64,000 nucleotides of DNA from Metaphire vulgaris. Its lineage: Eukaryota; Annelida; Clitellata; Crassiclitellata; Megascolecidae. The translations under genes and the position numbers were made by a program. The notes beneath the pieces are model-generated. The model was not told the origin of the DNA, ran no database searches, and saw only the letters and a list, made by a program, of their open reading frames with translations. Location: the NCBI GenBank assembly GCA_018105865.1, contig CM030840.1, positions 9,723,794 to 9,787,793 of the forward strand, given 5' to 3'. This document shows, in pieces, positions 9,961 to 21,029 of the stretch (the first letter of the stretch is position 1; every line of letters begins with the position of its first letter).

Positions 9961-10594
9961 GACAAGGTATTTGAAGAGTCACTCAAAGGTACAGTAAAAT
10001 CATAATTAGAGAGTGATTCAGTAATACGTAAATTTTTGGTTTACAAAACATAACGGATTTTACAATCAATCACGATAAAACAAGTGCGAGTAATTACCTG
10101 CTGTAATGGGGACAATTTGGCCCAAAAAACGTGCTGGTATTACCATCTGTGTATTAGCGCGGTTTCTTGTCATTCAGTAATACCACAGGGATGGGGACAT
10201 TTACTTTAATTTTTGGTATTATCAAGTTGATAATAATAATTTTGATGATGTTGTGCAGGCGTTCTTGCTCTTCATTTGTTAAGTAGGTATGGGTGGAATT
10301 AATACACGGCGCTAGAGCAGCCAACTGATGTAGCAATGTGCAGGAAGTACTGCCTAGTACTTCCTTTTCCTGTGTCCCTTTTAACTTGTAGTTGTATTGT
10401 CTTAGGTACATGGCTTGTGATTTTTCTCACTCGGAAGTTATAAATGAAAAAAATGCGACATCGATAAATTGATTGAAAGTTAAAGTGAGTGAATATCTTT
10501 CCAAACTTAAACTTTAATTAATTATATAATTTTACAGTCGAAAACATGACGTCATAATGTCATAATTTTAAAGCAAAAAACATAATAGTATATG
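9961..10594. other. NAV intron, noncoding
   Basis: No recognised gene. A GGTATTAC-rich stretch around 10130-10215 contains GGGGACA words like the G-rich block at 11.0 kb. Confidence 0.4.
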
Positions 10595-10602
10595 ACGATA
10601 GG

Positions 10603-10963
10603 TAGGGATGTGAGCTCGGAAATTTCCTCCGGAATTATTCTGGAAATTTCCGGAAAAATAGCGGTACTTTTCCGAAATAATTCCAGAAAAGTTTATTATT
10701 ATTATTTATTATATTATTATTAATGTTTATTATTATTATTTATTACTATATTTATTATTATTCTTACTATCTATTATTATTATTTTATTATCATTATTAC
10801 TATTTATTACTATTAATTTGTTGGGCATTTGTTAACAACTGTCAGGAATGTAGCGCTATATAAGGTTTTTATGGACATGCGAGCGGCACTTCCGGTTTCA
10901 TTTTCTCGGAAATTTCCGAAATAATTCCGGGCATTCTATTTTTCTGGAAAAGTTACAACCCTA
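10603..10963. mobile_element. hAT-type miniature element, 361 bp
   Basis: The ends TAGGGATGTGAGCTCGG and, inverted, TAGGGTTGTAACTTTTCC are followed by palindromic GGAAATTTCCGGAA words. ACGATAGG at 10595-10602 and 10964-10971 is a perfect 8-bp target duplication. The middle is an ATT-rich simple sequence. Confidence 0.92.
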
Positions 10964-10999
10964 ACGATAGGTGTCTTTGTTAACGTATGTTAACAGCTT

Positions 11000-11160
11000 A
11001 CTGCGGGGACAATGTGGGGACAGAAAAGTCTGGTGCGGGGATGGGGAGGGGATAAGGACAAATGCTGTGGGGACGGGGAGAAGCTATGCAGGGACAGGGT
11101 GGGGACGGAGAGAAATTTTTGGGTGCGGGGTGGGAATGGGGATAAAATGTTGTCTCCGTA
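11000..11160. repeat. G-rich GGGGACA-type degenerate repeat
   Basis: The plus strand repeats GGGGAC, GGGGATGGGGA and CGGGGAGAAG motifs, with runs of three to four G that could form quadruplexes. No coding meaning. Confidence 0.6.
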
Positions 11161-11509
11161 TCACTCTCTAATCATAATCCCAATTGTCAGATCCATTTAG
11201 TCAGTTCGATTTTCCATTCCGTTCATCTAATATCCTGATCTGCATTAGTTCTTTCAATCTCTTACACTCGGACCATTCTTTATATTTTTGCTTTCTTAGT
11301 AGCTGTCCCCAAACTCTGGAACTTATTGCCTCAGCAATAGGGACTGGCAAAGTTTCAATACTCAATTCAAAAATGAATCAAGGAGCTGTTTCAATTTGAA
11401 AGTGAGCTGACCAATTTGAACATTTTAGAAACTTTCATCTCATTAAATATAAATGGCCATTTAGGTCATTCAGCAGACCTAAATGGTATATGCATGATTA
11501 TTATTATTA

Positions 11510-12179
11510 TCTATAATATTAAGATCCTTATCTGTATGTCTCTCTGTTACCTTCAAGCGTTCTCATTGGTTGATTGTTGGTAGACGGTTTAGACCGTTTA
11601 GTCCTTACGTCGCGATGCGTTGGTGGGCGAGCGTTGACTATTGGTAGACGGTTTAGACCGTTTAGTCCTTACGTCGCGATGCGTTGGTGGGCGAGCGTTG
11701 ACTATTGGTATTAAACCGTTTAGTCCTTACGTCGCGATGCGTTGGTGGGCGAGCGTTGACTATTGGTAGACGGTTTAGTCCTTACGTCGCGATCGATGCG
11801 TTGGTGGACGATGTTCAAGACGACGCGTTGCTGTTGGTAACAATTGTTCGTAGAACCGGTTTAGTCGAGTCATTGCAGCGTCAGAGGGCTGGGCGTGCGA
11901 GGATGTTGCTATTGGTAACAATTGTTCGCAGCCTGAGGTAGTTGCAACGTACATTTTAACGTACACAAAAAATACGTGTACAGCGTCACAAATGGTCACA
12001 GTTGCGTGATTTTAACGTACATAGGCCTAATTATTACGTGGCGCAGAGCTTGGCTAGATGGCGATCATTGAAATATTGTTCAGCATGAATTCAATGATTG
12101 GGTATTAGGTATAGGTATTGGATTAGTATTATCCTGCACTGCGAGTGAAGCGAGCGCGAGCGAAGCGAGCATCTTTCTA

Positions 12180-12180
<1 letters not shown>
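11510..12180 (+). mobile_element. Nonautonomous Helitron, copy 1 (671 bp)
   Basis: It starts TCTATAATATTAAGATCC and ends GCGAAGCGAGCATCTTTCTAG, the TC...CTAG termini of Helitrons. It is inserted between A and T of an ATT microsatellite, with no target duplication, as Helitrons do. A second copy sits at 58380-59059 on the other strand with the same termini. I do not see a clear 3' hairpin; instead the end carries a GCGAGCGAAGCGAGC purine-rich repeat. Confidence 0.85.
11580..11800. repeat. Minisatellite inside Helitron copy 1, unit about 64 bp
   Basis: Three to four units contain GTAGACGGTTTAGACCG, CCTTACGTCGCGATGCG and GGTGGGCGAGCGTTGAC. The third and fourth units have internal deletions. Not found in Helitron copy 2. 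Confidence 0.92.

Positions 12181-12216
<36 letters not shown>
12181..12216. repeat. TTA microsatellite
   Basis: TTA units abut the Helitron 3' end; the same simple sequence lies on its 5' side, so the Helitron split one array. Confidence 0.95.
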
Positions 12217-12217
<1 letters not shown>

Positions 12218-13360
12218 GGTGTTCGACCTGTCAGCTGCATTTGACACTGTTGATCATGCAATGCTGCTGCGACACATGCAGACGACCTATGGGATTGATG
12301 ACACTGTTTTGTGCTGGTTTTCATCGTACCTCAAGGACCTCACTCAATATGTACGATGCAGCTCCTCCAAGTTTTCCTCAACGCTAACTGTATGTGGAGT
12401 TCCACAGGGATCGGGGTCCTCGGATCGATCCCTTTTCTGTTATATACTGCCGAATTGCAGGGGCTGATCCAGAGACGCCAACTTCAACCACACTTGTATG
12501 CTGATGATACGCAAATCTATGGCACCTGTAAGCCATCAGAGACTGCCCTGCTACAAAGCGAAATATTTGAATGTGTTGACGACGTCGGGGCATGGATGCA
12601 ATCCAACAGGCTAAAACTCAACTCAGCAAAGACTGAGGCGTTGTGGTGCTCGTCTGCCCGGCACCAGCACCAGATTCCTGTGACTGGAATACGCGTTGGC
12701 AGGGAGGTCGTCACGCCGCCTGCTTTTGTCCGCGACCTAGGCGTCTACATTGACGCCGACCTGTCGATGTGGTTGCACGTCACGAGAATTGTGTCGAGTT
12801 GCTTCGCAGTCCTAAGGCAACTACGCAGCATATGTAGGTCCGTCACACCATCGGTGATGCAATCACTCGTTGCATTGGTGCTCAGTCATCTATACTATGG
12901 CAACTCGACGCTTGCTGGCGTCTCAGGTCACCTGATTGCAAAACTGCAGTCAGTCCTAAACGCAGCTGCCCGTTTGATTTTTGCAGCTCGGAAATACGAT
13001 CACGTGACGCCTCTTCTACGCGAGCTACACTGGCTTCGTTTCCCGGAGAGGATAGATTTCAAACTTGCTACGTTGGCATTTAAATGTCTCAATGGATTGG
13101 CGCCGTCATACCTGGCAAACGCTTTCGGCCGCGTGTCTGATGTCAAAACTCGATGCCACCTGCGCTCGGCATCTACGACTGACGTTCTCGTGCCTCGAGT
13201 ATGGCGTTCAATGATCGGTGACCGTGCTTTTCCGGTCGCTGCTGCTCGTGTCAGGAATGGACTTCCACCTCATGTGAGGTCATCAACGACGCTGGAGACA
13301 TTCAAGAAGCACCTTAAAACCGAGCTATTCATTAGATGCTATGATGTAGTGTGACCACCT
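12217..13360 (+). pseudogene. CR1/L2-type LINE, reverse transcriptase and C-terminus
   Basis: The first frame reads FDLSAAFDTVDHAML and GVPQGS, then a frameshift near 12410 leads into a 300-codon open stretch with HLYADDTQIYG (catalytic YADD intact), LDYCN-like LSHLYYGNS, ELHWLRFPERIDFK, GDRAFPVAAARVRNGLP and FKKHLKTELF. These are the RT palm and the conserved C-terminal block of CR1/L2 LINEs. No endonuclease part remains, so the copy is 5' truncated. It is comparatively well preserved and GC-richer than its surroundings, suggesting a younger insertion. Confidence 0.88.
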
Positions 13361-13459
13361 CTCTGTACTCATATCTAGGCAATTTCATTTCAATTCATTA
13401 CTGTTTAATATTGTTATTGTTACGTGCCCTTGCAGTTGTTAGACATTATGTCATGTTAA

Positions 13460-13840
13460 TCTTGTTCTATAATAATATAATAATAAGACAATTTCTTAAG
13501 CGCAGTAAACATGACAATTGAAGAAAATTGTCGAGAGCGCTTTACAAAAACGAGCTGTTAAACAAATGTGTCTTCAACTGTTTCCGGAACCAATCAGGAA
13601 GTGTCTCATTTGTCACTGTCTTTGGGAGTGAATTCCACAAAGCAGGATCCCCGCACCGGAAGGATCTGTCTTCGAGACCGGCAGTTGTGAGAGGAGGAGG
13701 GACAACCAGTTGATTGCTGTGTCCGGATCGAAGCAGAGAACGACGTCCGATCGCCGTCGTTTTCACGATCAGCTTGGAGAGGTATGTCGGATAATGAGGG
13801 TCGTTTATGGCATGGTACGTAAGCACGTACGTACATGAGT
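13460..13840 (-). pseudogene. LINE C-terminal fragment with ATT tail
   Basis: The minus strand reads LEDRSFRCGDPALWNSLPKTV followed by FRKQLKTHLF, then a 3' end containing GCGCTTAAGAAATTGTC and an ATT-rich tail. Opposite orientation to the LINE before it. Confidence 0.82.
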
Positions 13841-14099
13841 CAGGGTTAATTCAGTTGGTGGACAAATAATAACAGACCTTCGTTACACACTCTCTCTCAA
13901 AGTAATGCAGAAACCCTTACTTAGGATCAGCATAACAAGCATCTGTTATTTTGACAGTCACATTTAGGATTATAGTAGTAGGCCAGAGACCAAGCCTACC
14001 GGTAATCAAGCTCAAGTTTTGATTAATGTTTTTTGTTATTTCCATTCAACTATTTTCTTTTCTTCTTGTGTCTCTAACTTGTTGCTGTCAATTGTAAGG

Positions 14100-14410
14100 T
14101 CTTTCTGGCTCAAGCACGTCAGAGTGAATTTTTAGGAGGGGGTGCATTTTTCAGGGGCATAGCTAAAAAAATCATCATTTATCGTAAAAAACCTGACAAG
14201 CAAAAAAGGCCATCACCCTTCGTTTATCCTTCATCTTCTTTTAAAAAATCATGACAAGCAAAAAATGGTCATCGCCCTCCCTTTATCGTGTCTTCAAAAA
14301 TCTTCGGAAACAAAAAAAACAGTCTCATCTTCCAGGGGTGCAGTGCATCCCTAATTTTTCCAGGGGGTGCACCTGCACCCCCGCATCCTGCAGGCCTGTT
14401 CTGGCTTGCT
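14100..14410. mobile_element. Possible hAT-type debris with GGGGGTGCA ends
   Basis: GGAGGGGGTGCATTTTTCAGG near the left and CAGGGGGTGCACCTGCACCCCC near the right give weak inverted symmetry; GACAAGCAAAAAAGG words are shared with the elements at 6.1 and 36.5 kb. Borders unresolved. Confidence 0.35.
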
Positions 14411-14484
14411 TGCAAATGGAAAAAGTTGTATTGGAATCAATAAAGTTAGTTAAATTTCATAAATATGTAAAAGACAACTTCAAT

Positions 14485-14712
14485 TTTTTGGACATATAAT
14501 GAGGAAGAAAGGCATAGAAAACCTGGTAACTACTGGAAAAGTCGAAGGCAAAAGATCAAGAGGAAGACAAAGAATGACGTATATCAGCAGCTTACTGACT
14601 GATGTAAAGGGGGTGACTACAGAATTGGAATTAATACAAGCAACACACAACAGAGAGAAATGGAAGTCCATAGTCGTCAACGTAGAAATACATGACACCT
14701 GAAGAAGAAGAA
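14485..14712 (+). pseudogene. LINE ORF2 extreme C-terminus
   Basis: Frame GHIMRKKGIENLVTTGK, then RGRQRMTYISSL and HNREKWKSIV, ending in GAAGAAGAAG. Same class as the fragments at 1.3 and 44.7 kb. Confidence 0.78.
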
Positions 14713-15456
14713 ATTTCATAAAAATTTAGAGATTAGGTCCTTATCGATAAAACTGCATAGGCCTATGTACACTAAATGAATCATCCATTTTTCACCAGTT
14801 GTACTTTTAGCACCAAATTGTAGAGATATCTGCTGCTTTTGAATTCAACTAAGTTTTAAAAGCTTATACAAGTGTCATTTACTGATTTTATTCAATATTT
14901 GATTTAAATTCGAACTTTGACAGCCCATTCGATTTGAGACTCGATTCGAGCAAAAATTTGTGATTTGCAGGTCCCTATTCAGCATGTGTGCACTGCAAAT
15001 TCACTACCAATTTTATGAACCAGATTAAAAACCCATATTTTTTACCTGGCTTATCCACCATAGACTGTCATCTAGTTGTCTGGCCAGATATCCTGAACTT
15101 GACCTGGATCTTGACTGATTTTTATTTGGTGTGCCATCGGCCGATGCTTCTGTGCATTATGAAATGGCGTTATAGAAGTTTAAGATTAGATAAGATAACA
15201 TTTTCAAGATTTTTCAGCATCTTTACCTTTTATCGTGTCTTCTATGCTTGCTATTGCCAATTATATATCAAAACAACTTAATGATGTTGCTTCACTGCTA
15301 TTAAATTCAAATTCAATTATGTCCTGATTCCAAAGATCAAATGCTTTAATTCATGCTCTCAGAGTAAATGCCACAATGACTTACTTGTAACCAATCATGT
15401 ATGTTTGTCCATCGATTTTTCAAAACAAAATTAGAGTTTTTACAACAAATACTCAC
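14713..15456. other. NAV intron, noncoding
   Basis: AT-rich; GGCGTTATAGAAGTTTAAG near 15165 resembles a LINE 3' end. No other feature. Confidence 0.4.
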
Positions 15457-15531
15457 ATTAGTGCTGACTTGCAAATTCAATGTTGACACTTTGGCCTGTG
15501 CCAATTCCAGTTCTTGCCGTAGCTTTCTAAT
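15457..15531 (-). CDS. NAV: Neuron navigator, coiled-coil exon 1
   Basis: This 75-nt exon (acceptor tttttctag, donor gtgagt, phase 0 on both sides) encodes 25 residues beginning IRKLRQELELAQ and ending LNLQVSTN. It aligns without gaps to the conserved start of the NAV coiled coil (xKLRRELxxxQEKVxxLTSQLxxN), one of the most diagnostic stretches of the family. Leucines and charged residues follow a heptad pattern. With the next two exons it is the main evidence for the gene. Confidence 0.93.
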
Positions 15532-15725
15532 CTAGAAAAAGATAAACAAATCTACTGCTATATCGAGTCACCATTTTCTAATATCTAATGAATTTTGTGC
15601 TTTTCTACAAATATTAAAGTTTCATGTTGCATATGATCAGTTGTTGCTTGGTATGCTTATTCATAGCTTATTCAATGTACTTTTACCAATGCAATTTGGC
15701 TTTAGACCCAATCATGCAAGATGCC

Positions 15726-15895
15726 TATACCAGTGATTCACAAACCCTGGCCTGCAGGCATAATTTGACCTGTGAGGGTGTTTTAGTTTGCCCAAGAAAT
15801 CCTATCCTATAATTTGTACATATCCATCTGCACAGGTTACAAAATTTCATGCAATCAATTATATTGAACAACGGGCCAGGGTTTGTGGATCGCTG
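15726..15895. mobile_element. Short hAT-like inverted-repeat element in a 572-bp NAV intron
   Basis: The left end CAGTGATTCACAAACCCTGG mirrors the right end (inverted CAGCGATCCACAAACCCTGG) over about 25 bp. A convincing 8-bp target duplication was not seen. Confidence 0.65.
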
Positions 15896-16103
15896 GCATT
15901 GTGGTTGCCATATAAGGTTTTTATGGTTCTGAAGATGAACTTGGTGCAGCTGTGGTGGAAATGTCTTACATAAAGAATTGTTAATGCTACAATATTCAAA
16001 TTTAACTGCAGCTAGCATATGACCAAATACAAGACATAGTGTGAGAACAAAACCAAAGTACCGTGTAATAAAAGTTATGCATTAATAAAACAAGCGTTCT
16101 TAC

Positions 16104-16127
16104 CTCCTGAGCATGCAACTCTTCAGC
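16104..16127 (-). CDS. NAV: Neuron navigator, 24-nt microexon (AEELHAQE)
   Basis: Eight codons, AEELHAQE, lie between an acceptor with eight T residues and cacag, and the donor gtaaga. Both sides are phase 0. The peptide corresponds to the AEEKAxSE segment that leads into the NAV coiled coil, and joining the flanking exons across it gives a continuous match. Because 24 is a multiple of three, skipping it would keep the frame, so alternative inclusion is possible; that is inference. The following intron is only 572 bp, unlike the multi-kilobase introns around it. Confidence 0.85.
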
Positions 16128-16229
16128 CTGTGAAAAAAAAGTCACATGTTTGTCAAGCAATCAAAATTTAATGTACTAAACTGAATGTACTACATTGCCT
16201 GGTCAAATGTGAATGTTGCTCAGATTTGC

Positions 16230-16350
16230 AATTTGTTCATGAGCAGCGGGGTGACCGCTGGGGTCATATGGTCGCTCCATCTGGCACCATAGATCAGTCG
16301 GGCAGAGACATTCTGAACTGCCTTCAGGCAGCTTGTGCTCAAAGGGTTAA
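16230..16350. mobile_element. Possible piggyBac-like terminus
   Basis: The stretch ends GTGCTCAAAGGGTTAA, reading outward on the minus strand TTAACCCTTTGAGCAC, a typical piggyBac end, preceded by the palindrome CTGCCTTCAGGCAG. The opposite end was not identified. Confidence 0.4.
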
Positions 16351-17670
16351 TTATTTTTTGCTTAAAGAAAATTGCATCTTTCTATTGGTCACTTGAAATT
16401 TGCAACTGACTGTCAGTCACCTAATTGCTCTTATTTCTAACCATTGTCTAAAAACTTGCAAAGTTGAACAACTAGTCTCTGGTCCTTCACTTTATGTTCT
16501 GCTATGCAGACTATACGTGATGCAGACTATAAGTGATGAATAGCTTCAGAATTTATATTATTTCTCAACTTTTGTAATTTGTTTTGTTCCATTTGCCCTG
16601 TTTCCCAATGACTGAATCAATTCTAATTCTCATTGATCTGATCTTTTGCTCATAGATTTGGTGTACCACATATTTAACTAAATACCACAGAACAAACCAA
16701 TCAAAAATTTTACCCATATGAAAAGTAATTATAATCAAGAGTAATGTCATTGCCATATAGTAGAAGCAAAGATTGCATTAAAAATTTTATTGCCAATGAA
16801 TGGGTACTTAAAATGTCAAGTGCTATAGGACTGAACCCGCAGTCTTGCAAATTTGATGGATCATGGACCCAGTGACCCATGACCCATGTGATCCATGGAG
16901 TATTGATGACCCAATTGATTCATGACCCAGTGACCCATTGCCATCTCTGGCCAGGTTAATTGTCATGAAGCATTTCATAAACCAGGGAAGACAATGGAGC
17001 CTCTTACCAACTGGGTTCATACACTCTCGCATTCCAGGGTTTTAGAAACAACTCAGATCAATAAATTCTGAACTATTTCAAGTTTATCAAGGCTAGAATT
17101 TGAGATGCCAAAAGGGAAGGAGTTGCAATAGTCAAGATGACTAGACAATGAAGTATTTGCCAAGAGCATCAGTGCAGATTCATCAAAAGAAATCTTGTAA
17201 TACAACTGAGATAACAAAGATGATACAGTGCTGATTTGCAGAATTTATTTGTATGATCAGTGAAATAAATAGTAGAGCAAAAAACTTTTACTCATGTTGC
17301 GTAATTGGACGTTTATGGGTGAATAAGACTCAGAGTTTGCCATCTAGTCTGGCAAGAGAACACTTATCTGCTCTTGGTCATACAAATGAATCTGATACTG
17401 TTTGACTCTGGCGTACAAGCATAAGTCAACACATAGCATCAGAGTTATATGTAGTAGACTGGCTCCCAGTTTATTAATGTATAATCTTGTCAATTGATTT
17501 ATAACACATATATACATCTATGCTATGTACTGTATATGATATAATGTCACTAACACTAATATAGTCACACTAATGCAATTCAACAGATTTTGTACATAAC
17601 AATTCAACAGATTCTGTACATAATAAATAACATGATCATAAATCACAATTATACACAAAGTTTGGCAGCC
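16351..17670. other. NAV intron, noncoding
   Basis: AT-rich. At 16850-16950 a GACCCAGTGACCCATG-rich block has a relative at 60440-60490 (CCCATGGGTCACTGCCATCTC). No exon found. Confidence 0.45.
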
Positions 17671-17689
17671 TCTTGCTACCATGAGTCAT

Positions 17690-18662
17690 AAAAGCCTTCC
17701 CCTAATAGCAGACTTGGGAGTTATTGAGGTCTTGGCCTTGGTCTCGAGGTATAGTGACACTGTCCTTGGCCTCAGGAGTAAAGTCCTTCATTCATTCATT
17801 CATTCATTCATTCATTCATTCCTAGACAATTTCTATAGCGCTGTAACAAGGCTGAGGCCCACAACAAAAGCGCTTTAACATCTCAACTATAACCCAACCT
17901 GAACAGATGCGTTTTTAATCTCTTGATGAAAAGGTCGGGAGTATCAGCCATGGTGATCTCATCAGGAAGAGAGTTCCACAAGATAAGATTACCCCTAGTG
18001 AAAGATCTCTCTCCGAACTTAGCGGTCTTGGATGGAGAAGGAACATAAAGTTTGACGCCACAACTCGAGCGGAGCGAAGATCTCCTGTCATTACCCTGCG
18101 GTCTCTTTACAAGAGAGGCAAGGTACTCAGGACAGCACGGGTCATGCAGCGCTCTGTACGTCAGCCAGCATCTTTTGAACACAATCCGCTCAGGGACTCG
18201 AAGCCAATGCAGACGATCCCTGAGAAGTGGTGTTACATGTTCGCTCCAGCGACATCCAAACACAATCCTCGCCGAGAGGTTAAGAACAGACTGCAGCCGT
18301 TCAAGTTTGCTAACCGGGAGACCCAACAGGACACTATTGCAATAGTCGATCCTAGTTAGCACCAAGGCCCAGACCAAGTGTACCACTCCAAATACAGGCA
18401 GATATCGCCGGACTGATCGGATCCTTCTCAATTGAAAGTGACATCGCCTGATCACATCATTTACGTATGGCTCGAATCAAAGAGTCCCGTCGAAGAGTAC
18501 CCCCAACAGCCTCACGCACTCGGAGGGGACAATGGTAACATCACCCATCGCGAACAGTTTGCGACTCACCAGCATCCTTCTCCGAGGGGTGCTGACCCAC
18601 AGGGGTGCTGACCCATCCCCTTGGCCTTGTACTCAGGGCCAAGCCCTCACACCATGGAATTA
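17690..18662. repeat. Hexamer-array element split by a LINE
   Basis: The left part (17705-17785) has CAGACTTGGGAG and CTTGGCCTTGGTCTCGAG; the right part (18615-18662) has CTTGGCCTTGTACTC and the CCATGGAATTAAACAAG border seen inverted at 3080. Together they make one copy of the GGCCAA-type element, interrupted by the LINE between. Confidence 0.6.
17786..18480 (-). pseudogene. CR1/L2-type LINE C-terminus with GAAT tail
   Basis: A 190-codon open frame reads TRIDYCNSVLLGLPVSKLERL, LHWLRVPERIVFK, GERSFTRGNLILWNSLPDEI and IKRLKTHLF, the conserved end of CR1/L2 LINEs. The 3' side gives AAAGCGC...GCGCTATAGAAATTGTC and then (GAAT)n at 17786-17821. The open frame is intact but lacks all catalytic parts. 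Confidence 0.88.
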
Positions 18663-19255
18663 AACAAGAAAATCGCACATTGACACTGTTGGACTATCAG
18701 CTTAAAGTGTGCCTCAGCCCTCTTGTCATTATCAAGGAGATGAATAATACCTGAACACATAGTCTAGTCTCCTTACTTATTTATTAATCCTGACTTCCAT
18801 TTAACATATTGACCGCTAGGGACGTCAACTGACGTTCTTATTTTGGCAATGGAGGGTGCTGGGGACATCAGGTGATGTCCTCTGTTCAATGCAAACTATT
18901 TTAGCTTATGCAAATCTTGGAATCATTCTTCTGTTTCCTATAGTTGCTAGAATGAGTCATCATCATCTTCTCTTTGTTCCTTCATGATCTGAAGTTAAGG
19001 TGACAGCATGAATTTCTTTTCTCCAACCATGTCGATCCTCTGTCTTCTTGACTGCTGCTGACATCTGCAGTCCTGTCCACTCTTCCACGTCATCCGCCCA
19101 TCGTCTTCTTGGTCACCCTCTTCTTCTAGTTCCCGGCATCATTCCTTGTTGGACTGTCCTCTCCAATGCTGACCTAGTGTCGCTGTTCCCCTGTACGTGT
19201 CTGAAGTATTGCAGCTTCCTTCTTTTGCACATGTTGAGGTCTTGAGGAACCGTCT
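18663..19255. other. NAV intron; possible piggyBac-like left end at 18801
   Basis: TTAACATATTGACCGCTAGG followed by GACGTCAACTGACGTTC has the TTAA + terminal repeat + GC palindrome layout of the TTAA elements described below. No matching right end seen. 19050-19250 may be LINE debris. Confidence 0.35.
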
Positions 19256-20060
19256 TTCCGTGCCTGACATTTTCAAAACCTCTTAATAACTACTGCCCGA
19301 TCTCAAATCTTTCTCTTCTATCAAAACTTACCGAGAAAATCGTCCTTTCTAGACTCACCGATCATCTTTCAAATAACTCACTATATAACACTCATCAATC
19401 TGCCTACACTAAACATCACTCTACAGAAACTGTCCTGGCCTACATTTACGACAGACTCTTAACTGCTATCGGTCTTCGACAAGTCACTGGTCTTTGCCTC
19501 CTCGACCTTTCTGCCACATTCGATACTATCGATCACAATATTCTACTCGAGCGACTCTCCCTCTGGTTCGGCATATCCGACAAAGCTCATCACTGGTTCA
19601 AATCTTACCTCAAGTCTCATTCCTTCCAAGTTTCGTGTCTCAAACAAACCTCATCATCTCATAGCGTAAACTTCGGAGTGCCCCAAGGATCCGTCCTTGG
19701 GCCTGTATTGTTCAGTCTCTATACCGCACCACTATCATCCTTAATCAATTCCCTCAACTTGAATCACCAACTCTATGCCGACGACACTCAGTTATTCCTG
19801 TCCTTTTCGCCATCCTCATTTGACACATCAATTACTTTGCTTGAATCAGCATTCTTGTCTATTTCGTCATGGATGTCATCTAACCTCCTTGCTCTTAATC
19901 CATCCAAGACAGAATTCCTCTTAATAGGTCTACCCCAACAAGTTAAAAAAATTGACAGCCCCAAGCTAGTCCTGACTCCAGATACCACAATAACCTCTGC
20001 TCCAACTGCAAAATATCTTGGTTTCAAATTTGGTTCATCCCTAAATTTAGAATCACAGAT
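19256..20060 (+). pseudogene. CR1/L2-type LINE (family L), reverse transcriptase
   Basis: Frames give LLDLSATFDTIDHNIL, VPQGSVLGPVLFSLYT, NHQLYADDTQLFLSF and NPSKTEFLLIGLPQQ, with YADD intact. It continues beyond an insertion at 20701. This LINE family, here called L, recurs at 23.5-26.4 and 47.9-52.9 kb. Confidence 0.88.
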
Positions 20061-20700
20061 TGTCACAAGCTCCTATTAAGCATGTTAGGGTTCTTTTTTT
20101 CTTCAAAGTACCGGTAATATGCACTTTTAGAACCTCTTCGTCTTAATGTATGACAAATAAACAATGCACTAATCAATAAATGAATTCCTTTTCTTCAACA
20201 CAAACACAATTATATTCACAACTGTTTCTCCAACATAGAATGTTCTACTCAAAACAACGCATTTCTATAGTTTCTCAAATGTTTCTTATACTGTTCATTT
20301 ATACTCACGTAAATCTTTTCTATATTGTCCGTTTGAACATCTTCAAAACCGCATACAATATCACGTAAACGTTTTCTATGAATTCTATAGCTCAATCATT
20401 TCTCAATTATTTCTTAATTCCTCTCAATTCTCTCATTATCAAACTTCTTGACAACGCCCTCTTTCATATTTCATTTCTCTTCACCATCACTCACAACCGC
20501 GACCACTCCCGACAGCGACCTCCACTCGACTGTACCTGTCTTTCACCTTCACCTCTATTCAATCACTCACGCCACCATACAGCATACAGATACCATACAG
20601 ACACCATCAATGCACACACCAGCTCACCTCTCACACACACCCAGCCAACGTAAATACACATAAACATATACAAACAAACAACTTAAATATCACTTTGTGA
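20061..20700. mobile_element. 640-bp insertion in LINE L with 7-bp target duplication
   Basis: CACAGAT flanks it on both sides (20054-20060 and 20701-20707). Removing it restores the LINE frame across NLESQI and SQLSKSCY. The ends TGTCACAAGC and, inverted, TCACAAAGTG form a short terminal repeat. The inside is AT-rich with no coding match. Superfamily unassigned. Confidence 0.75.
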
Positions 20701-21026
20701 CACAGATCTCCCAACTATCAAAATCCTGCTATGCCCATATTCGCGATCTACGTCGCCTCCGTCCTTGCCTTGACACCAAAACTGCCTCCACAATCGCCAC
20801 TTCAATAGTCCATTCCAAACTGGATTACTGCAACTCCCTTTACTATAACCTCCCAAAAACCTCCATCAACAAATTACAATCAATTCAAAATGCACTGGCT
20901 CGAGCAGTAACCAAATCACCAAAGTTCTACCATATTTCACCCATACTGAAGTCACTACACTGGCTTAAAATATCCGAGCGTATCCAGTACAAGATAATAA
21001 TGATTACTTACAGTTCACTTCATTCG
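20701..21026 (+). pseudogene. LINE L continued
   Basis: Frame SQLSKSCYAHIRDLRRLRP, HSKLDYCNSLYYNLPKTS and LKSLHWLKISERIQYKI continues the LINE of 19256-20060. It breaks off at the border of the gypsy remnant. Confidence 0.88.
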
Positions 21027-21029
21027 TAA

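Noticed and set aside
11580..11800. CRISPR-like regular repeats
   Set aside because: Units are contiguous without unique spacers, and the setting is a eukaryotic Helitron.
16850..16950. Possible regulatory cluster of GACCCAGTGACCCATG words
   Set aside because: A related block at 60.4 kb outside the gene context suggests a dispersed repeat, so I did not call it regulatory.
20378..20663. Thr/His/Ser-rich frames
   Set aside because: They lie inside a noncoding insertion with an exact target duplication and show only low-complexity composition.
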